A stretch of DNA of 64,000 nucleotides from Agelaius tricolor (Eukaryota > Chordata > Aves > Passeriformes > Icteridae): NCBI GenBank assembly GCA_023055355.1, contig JALJCS010000004.1:33970244-34034243 (forward strand). The letters are read 5' to 3'. The position numbers and the translations under genes were made by a program. Below are positions 1 through 64,000 of this stretch, piece by piece (the stretch's first letter is position 1; every line of letters starts with the position of its first letter). The notes beneath the pieces are model-generated. The model saw nothing but the letters and a program-made list of their open reading frames with translations, did not search any database and had not been told where the DNA came from.

Positions 1-2226
1 TAGGCAGTTGCTCAATCTATTGATTTGAACAGAGTATTTTCCTCCAGTTTAGTATCGAGGTTTGAAGACCAGAAAAAAAGTCTTTATATCATCATGACAA
101 AACACTTGCCAACTGCAATTGCTTCAAGAATTTTTCCAAACTCCTATGGCAACATTATTCATCCCTCTTCCTCCCCCTTAGCTGCATTTCCACCATCAAA
201 ACCCCAAGTAGTATTGCCTTAGAGTACTGTAAATACCTTTCACAAGCTAGCTTTCATTCCCATTATTCTCTTCCCTGACCTGCTCTGCTTTGCTTGGCAA
301 GAAGGTGAAATGTTTTGTGTTGATCCTCTGCTTAGAATGACTAGCTCTCTCTGCACCTGCCTTTACTTTTTTCCTCTTCTCCATGCGTTTCCCTTGCTTA
401 CAGAGTTTCATGACCTCTGACCTGTTACTCAGGAGGTCACACTGGTTCCTGCTGGCCTTAAAATCAATGGATGGATGTATATTGTCTGCCTCCCAGCTGC
501 TTATCTTCCTCTTCACTCATTCTTTTGTTTTGAATCTTGCATTCTTCCTTACTGGTATTAATCTCTCCACCGATTTTTTTTTAATTCCATGTCAGCAATA
601 AGTAAATAAATAACTATGTGGAAATATGAATCTGAATTTTTGGCTTTTTGCATCACCTTTTTATCCTTTTATTCCCCATGTGAATAATAACAGCAGTCAG
701 AATGCCAGGAGTTTTGTCTTTACTATTTGCATTTTATATTCTTTTTTACTTTAGCCTGCACTACATGAAGTAAATGCTAATTCACAGCCTAGGAGTGGAG
801 AAGAGGTCTACTAAATAAAAACCTGAATTGTGAAAGCAGCAGAAGGGGCTGGGAGGGGGACCTGCCACTTGTGAGTAGAAGCTTTGTTACTCTGCTGCAG
901 TTAGCATCACTAACAGCTGCCCATCTTTGACCGGTGACAACCACTGATATTTTTATGCAAAGGTACACTTAAAAAGCATAAATTTAAACTGAGAAAACAT
1001 GGTGGTTAAAGTTTTTTCTCTCTTCATGGATCTTTACATTAAAATCAAAGGACTCCAGCAGGGAAATTAGAGAATATTCACAGTTTTAAGATTTGGGGAG
1101 CAGAATCCTACATTTGTTAGTCACATTAAGCTATATGTTGTCAAGCTAATGCCTTTCTCAAGATGCTTATACACAACTGAAAAACTGAAAAAGGCCTCAG
1201 TGGTAGATTAGTTTTACATACAGCATCTGTAAGAGACAGTGGTTTTCATGTATCACTTTGCATTTTTACCTCTTTGCTCAGCTTGCTCATTTAATTTTCT
1301 GTCACTGTAGCTTAGGATTGCCTTAGGTCATGTAATCACATTAATATAATAGACCAAAAAAATGTTGTCAAATTCTCCTGGGTTTTGTACATTAATTTTA
1401 TTAGACATCTTGCAACAAAGAAAAAATGTCAAACAAACATGTAATTCAGAGGTCATTTTAATAGTCAAATACCTTTTATTTCTCAGTGAAAGCACAGTAT
1501 TTGAATGAGCACTTCCTTTGAAACAATATGCCTTCAGGTTTGTTTTGCTGCTGCAGTTGTGAGAACACTCCATCTTCTTTCTTTGTGAAACTGACTTTAC
1601 AAAATACCTGTCACTCAGCAGCTTTTACCTTTTCTGACTTCCAGGCCACTGGCATTTCTTTATTCTTTACAGCCCATCAGGCTATGACTGCTCATGCATC
1701 CTAGGGCAGAGTACTAGCTCTCTGCATATCAGACACCTCTCACTTCCCTAAACCAACTTCTGTTTAAGACACTAATCAGATCTTTGCAGAAGAGCTCTTC
1801 ACACTCCAAAATAGCTTATTATGTATTAACAGGAGATACTTCCCATCCTATTCACTGGAGTTAGGAGTAGCAGGTACTATTATCCCATCTCTTCTTATAA
1901 TCCAAAGAACGAAAGAGCAAGAATATCACTTGAATGCAGATAACTCTCTTAACAGTCAAAACTTACAAATATGCTGCTAAAGCAGATTCAAACATTGTAA
2001 AATTAAAACAAAAGAAATCCCTCAGAGATTGGGATGAATATCTGAGATGCTGTTACCTGGAAAAATTCGTGTTCCACAAACAGGCTAATTGCATTTCCTG
2101 TCATATGCCAGCACATTTTCTGCCTATCAGAGAGATTTGGCTGGAACATGAATGGAATTTTCCTGAGCACTTCCAACAGCTAAGATTCTTCTTTTAACCT
2201 CTCTGAGCACTTGTTCCTCTTCTCAA

Positions 2227-2291
<65 letters not shown>

Positions 2292-2850
2292 CCACATAAA
2301 GCAATACTGATGATGATCTCCAAGGCTGCTCATCTTGATTTTTTGCCTAACCTAACAATTTATGTTACTACACAAACATGCACTGCCATTTCTGATAGCA
2401 CATCCTCAGCCACAGCAGTTCCAGGTTTAGGTGTAAGAAGTGACTGTGAGTGCTGATGCCTGTCTGTTTCTGTCCTGTCCCAGCAAGCATGGGCAGTTAC
2501 TTTAATCTGAAATTAAAACTTAATTTTAAAAAGTTCAACTTAAAAAGTTCAACTTAAAAGTAATCAACCTGAAATATAATTCACAATGAGCATCAGTGTG
2601 TAAATCCTATCTATTTCCCCATTTCTTAATCTTGCAGTACAAGAGTAAATATTACTTAGTTCTATACAGTTATCTTTGCCTGCTACTAAGTATTTCCCTG
2701 TTCCTCATTTACCCAAACAAATTTTCCATCATCCCAAGTGCTGGACAAATAATTTATCAAAATGACAGCAGCAAAGTACTTAGTTCTAAAAGCTCAAATG
2801 TTTACTTTTAAGTGATGGAAAAGAAAAATGCATTAGCACGCAAGAAGTCT
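1..2850. other. 3' flank / 3' UTR of ANKRD31
   Basis: The 3' UTR must begin just left of the stop at 2851. A minus-strand ATTAAA lies at 2501-2506 and an AATAAA near 1396-1401; either could be the polyadenylation signal, and neither is proven. Apart from a (TA)n tract I recognise no gene here. The short open frames have no coding character. Confidence 0.5.
2229..2290. repeat. (TA)n microsatellite
   Basis: About 60 bp of nearly pure alternating TA. It lies in the 3' flank or 3' UTR of ANKRD31 and is likely to vary in length between individuals. Confidence 0.97.
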
Positions 2851-60967
<58,117 letters not shown>

Positions 60968-63900
60968 CTGAAAGAAGAAAAAGCATAACTAGTTAGTAAG
61001 TACTTAATTGTTTATTTTCTCAGTTTAATTGCAGGCTTATCTTCTTCCTTCTGTAATTTAGTTGGGAAATGGAATTCTTAGATCAAATTATTACATACAT
61101 TGCTAAGAAACAAAAGCATTCCACTTAAACCTTTTTTTCACTTGTACTATTTGACAAAAATGTTGAAAAATAAATAAAGACTACCGAATAAAACATTCAT
61201 CCACAAGGAAAAAAAAACTGTTGCAACAAAGATACAATTGCTCCAAACTTAACATGTTTTATAGACCAAAGGACCAAAACACAAGGTTTTTAATTTCAAC
61301 TCACAGTTTCAATCTTTCTTTGATAACTTTTTTTCATTAAATAAGACAGGGTGCTGTTCCAAAGACTGTCATGTTTAGTTTACTGCTCTCAATATCCCTA
61401 TAAATTCCATATTTAAGGAACTTCAAGACTTGCATATCAGCCAATTCTGAGTGGCAGGGCTACCACAAACCAACACAGGAAAGAACAGGTGAGTAAGGAG
61501 AGCCCTGATGTCACAGCAGGAGCCAAATTCCAATTCCTTATTACAAAGACCTCAGATCTCCATTTCGTACCTTTGCCAATAATGCAGAGATCTCCCTCAG
61601 TATGGAAAAAGAAGCCTTTATACAAAGTCTAGGGCAAACTAGGAATGATTAAGATAGTCAAGTGAACTGCAGAATGGTTCTTGCACCATTTAGCTAAGAC
61701 TGAGTATTACTAGTGGACTATGCACACACTGGCTGCAATTTTAAAATGAATCATTGACTTACAGTGGACAACATTAACAGCACTAGATGACTCTAAGAAC
61801 ACCTTGGAGTGGACACTATGTGACAATTTCTCTGGCTTACACTAGGTACTAGCCACACAGCAAGAACAAACACCTTAACAATTGCTTTAAGAGCAGGACG
61901 TAGGACTGCTAAAAGGCTCCCTGGAACAGAACAGATTTTTTAGTTTGCACATCAATTACTGACTGATGTAATTCCAAAACATGGCAATTAGACAGTTCCC
62001 AGAAAGTTATTTATTTGCTTACATAGACCCTTCAGGTGAGTCAGCCTGAATATTTATACAGAACATTATCCAGAGATCAAGCAAGGTCAGGACAACACCA
62101 GAGCAGCTACTAAACCTCTCTAACTGGATAACATTGCTTAGAGAGGTGCTTTAAAACATCAGCAAACTACCACTACAACTCAGATAAAGACGCTGTTTTG
62201 TCTGCTAAAAAATTAGGTTCTAAGCGAAATCAGTGTATTGGTCACTGGTTAAGAGATCTTCTCAAACCATATACATTACACAAACTGTACTTCTGGCCAC
62301 TGACTGAATACTGGGAACAGTATTTCATCCTGCCCTCATTTTTAGTGAAGAAATTCCTGCAAAATCTCAGTAGCTTTTCTCATTTGAGCACTTATTTATA
62401 TATGAGGAGACTCTGGATGTTTTCCAAAAAAAGACTAATGCTTAAAAGCTGTTAGGTGTTACCTAACAACTTTTGGTGCACTTCACCAAACACTGTAAGA
62501 AAAAAAATATAAAAAAGGGGAAAGCACAAACTTAAAATTATTACATCTGTCTGATTTTCATTATCTGTTAACATGGTAGAATACCATGTTAACAGATAAT
62601 GAAAATTACTTGTTGAAAAGAACCTGGATCCTACAAAATCTGTATATATGTCTACTGCATCTCTGGTAGATGAAAATTCTTAATTACAATTTTTACATGA
62701 TGGAATCAAAGACAGGACTGCATATCATAAGTCTCCCACAACCCATCTGAAGTACAAAGAAAGCTAAGACTCTCTGGAACAACTGGAACAGATGTTACTT
62801 TTCCTAAAAACATTCACAGCCATTTATTCTGCACGAACCTCATATCAAATCACATGCTGTGATCATATATGCTGTATTCATACATGATAATTTCTGAGGA
62901 CAAACCAGAAGGAAAGCTTCTATGATAGCATGTTCCATGTTGGCTCTTGAAGCGGTTGAAGAGCCACATTGGTGCTATGTACACATATGGGTATCAAAGA
63001 CAACAGGCCAAGACCACTCCTTACAGTATTCAGTAAAAGCTTAAAATTTTAAACTGTCCCCAAGCTGTGCATGACCAAGCTGCCAGTGTCTTGCTATACA
63101 GGTTTCACCAAAACAAAAAATACTAAGAATTACCCAAACTATTTGGTGAAAAATACTAGGTTTCTTTGCTTTTCTGACTTTTTCTTTAGTGGACTGGGCA
63201 TTTGTCCTTGGACTTGGGAATAGCTAATCTGGTGAGAACCAGGAAGCCAAAGGCGAGGGTTAAGAAGCAGCTAGTCAGATCATCTCCCAGAGGGGAAAGG
63301 GCAAGAGGAAAATGTGCACTTCTCTCATTCCCTTCATCCTTAGAAAATCATGATAAACTTCAGTCAAGACAACCCTCAGACACTGAAGGAGCAAAATAAT
63401 GTTATGGAGAAAAAGTTTTGAAATAACAGCATCTTTTGGATTTTGTTCACTGTTTCTCACACTGCCAGTTGAGACAAATTTATTTTCAATTCTAGAATGA
63501 GCTGTAAAACATTGACTTCAGTAAAAAGCATGTCTTCTTTCAATGTACCTTTTGTCATCTAGGAAGCAGTCTAGCTCTTTTTAGAAAAAACTCTCTTTTA
63601 CCCAAATAAGGATACACAGACTTAGGCTTTGGACTGGTGAATCCAGCTAAAGACAGTGTAACAGTCACAGTTAAAAGCAGAGAACCTGTTTGCCTCTAAT
63701 TGTTTCATGACCCTGCCATATGCAGGTGGAAAGCTAATTGCTCAAGTGAATCGAAGTTTTATGGGCAAGCTACCAACCATGGTAAATACATTAATACAAA
63801 AAAATACATGGTCAGCTAATTAGCAAATTAGGGAATGCAGAATTATCCATAGAGTAAAATAACTACCCCATCATCATACAAGCAGACAATTTATTCTACA

Positions 63901-64000
63901 TTTTGGATTGTTATCAATTCCTTTTGAAAGAAGCAATTGATCAATCACTCGACCACAGCTAATTTCATATTGAGTAAACCAGGGTGTATTCTAGCACAGT
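60968..64000. other. Intron upstream of w1
   Basis: About 3 kb. A doubtful 30-bp exon candidate lies at 61763-61792 and a palindrome at 62554-62606. No start codon with ANKRD31-like sequence and no promoter was found, so the 5' end of the gene must lie further right. Confidence 0.45.
62554..62606. repeat. Near-perfect 53-bp palindrome (25-bp arms, 3-bp spacer)
   Basis: The left arm (62554-62578, starting ATTTTCATTATC) is the exact reverse complement of the right arm (62582-62606), with the spacer GAA between them. It would form a 25-bp hairpin. No flanking duplication was noted. Confidence 0.97.

Overview
The window is vertebrate nuclear DNA, most likely from a bird. It is AT-rich, its protein-coding sequence lies in short exons with GT/AG splice sites and long introns, and its interspersed repeats are CR1-type LINE fragments and avian-style long terminal repeats (LTRs). 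There are no operons, no bacterial signals, and no tRNA or rRNA gene that I could recognise.

One gene fills almost the whole window: ANKRD31, on the minus strand, transcribed from right to left. I can place 28 coding exons from 60967 down to the stop codon at 2851-2853. Their reading phases join without a break (4521 bp, 1506 codons plus stop, if the longer form of the eleventh exon is used). The 5' end, probably about the first hundred codons, is not seen and probably lies beyond 64000. In the exon entries, 'w1' to 'w28' count from the 5' end within this window. The encoded order is: acidic low-complexity N-terminal region (w1-w6), first trio of ankyrin repeats (w7-w9), basic/serine-rich linker (w10-w15), second trio of ankyrin repeats (w16-w18), coiled coil (w19 to the start of w22), long unstructured stretch (w22), RAMA domain (end of w22, w23, w24), small C-terminal exons (w25-w27) and the C-terminal REC114-binding segment (w28). 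This is the domain order of mammalian ANKRD31, a partner of REC114 that helps place and time the DNA double-strand breaks of meiosis.

Layout by region: 1-2850, 3' flank with a (TA)n tract; 2851-17668, C-terminal and RAMA exons in long introns; 19187-20243, solo LTR on the plus strand; 20930-21977, largest exon; 24386-25300, CR1 fragment; 25559-33096, coiled-coil and second ankyrin exons with two CR1 pieces; 34036-36670, linker exons; 39352-46651, first ankyrin set; 47660-49710, two copies of an LTR-like repeat; 50031-54496, N-terminal exons with a CR1 piece; 55700-56140, CR1 on the minus strand; 56995-58351, solo LTR with a perfect 5-bp target duplication; 59185-60967, the most 5' exons found; 60968-64000, no certain exon but a near-perfect 53-bp palindrome.

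I found no second protein-coding gene. The most interesting point is biological. Birds lack PRDM9, yet this bird-like genome keeps an apparently intact ANKRD31, including the RAMA domain and the REC114-binding end, whose best-known roles were worked out in mice that have PRDM9.
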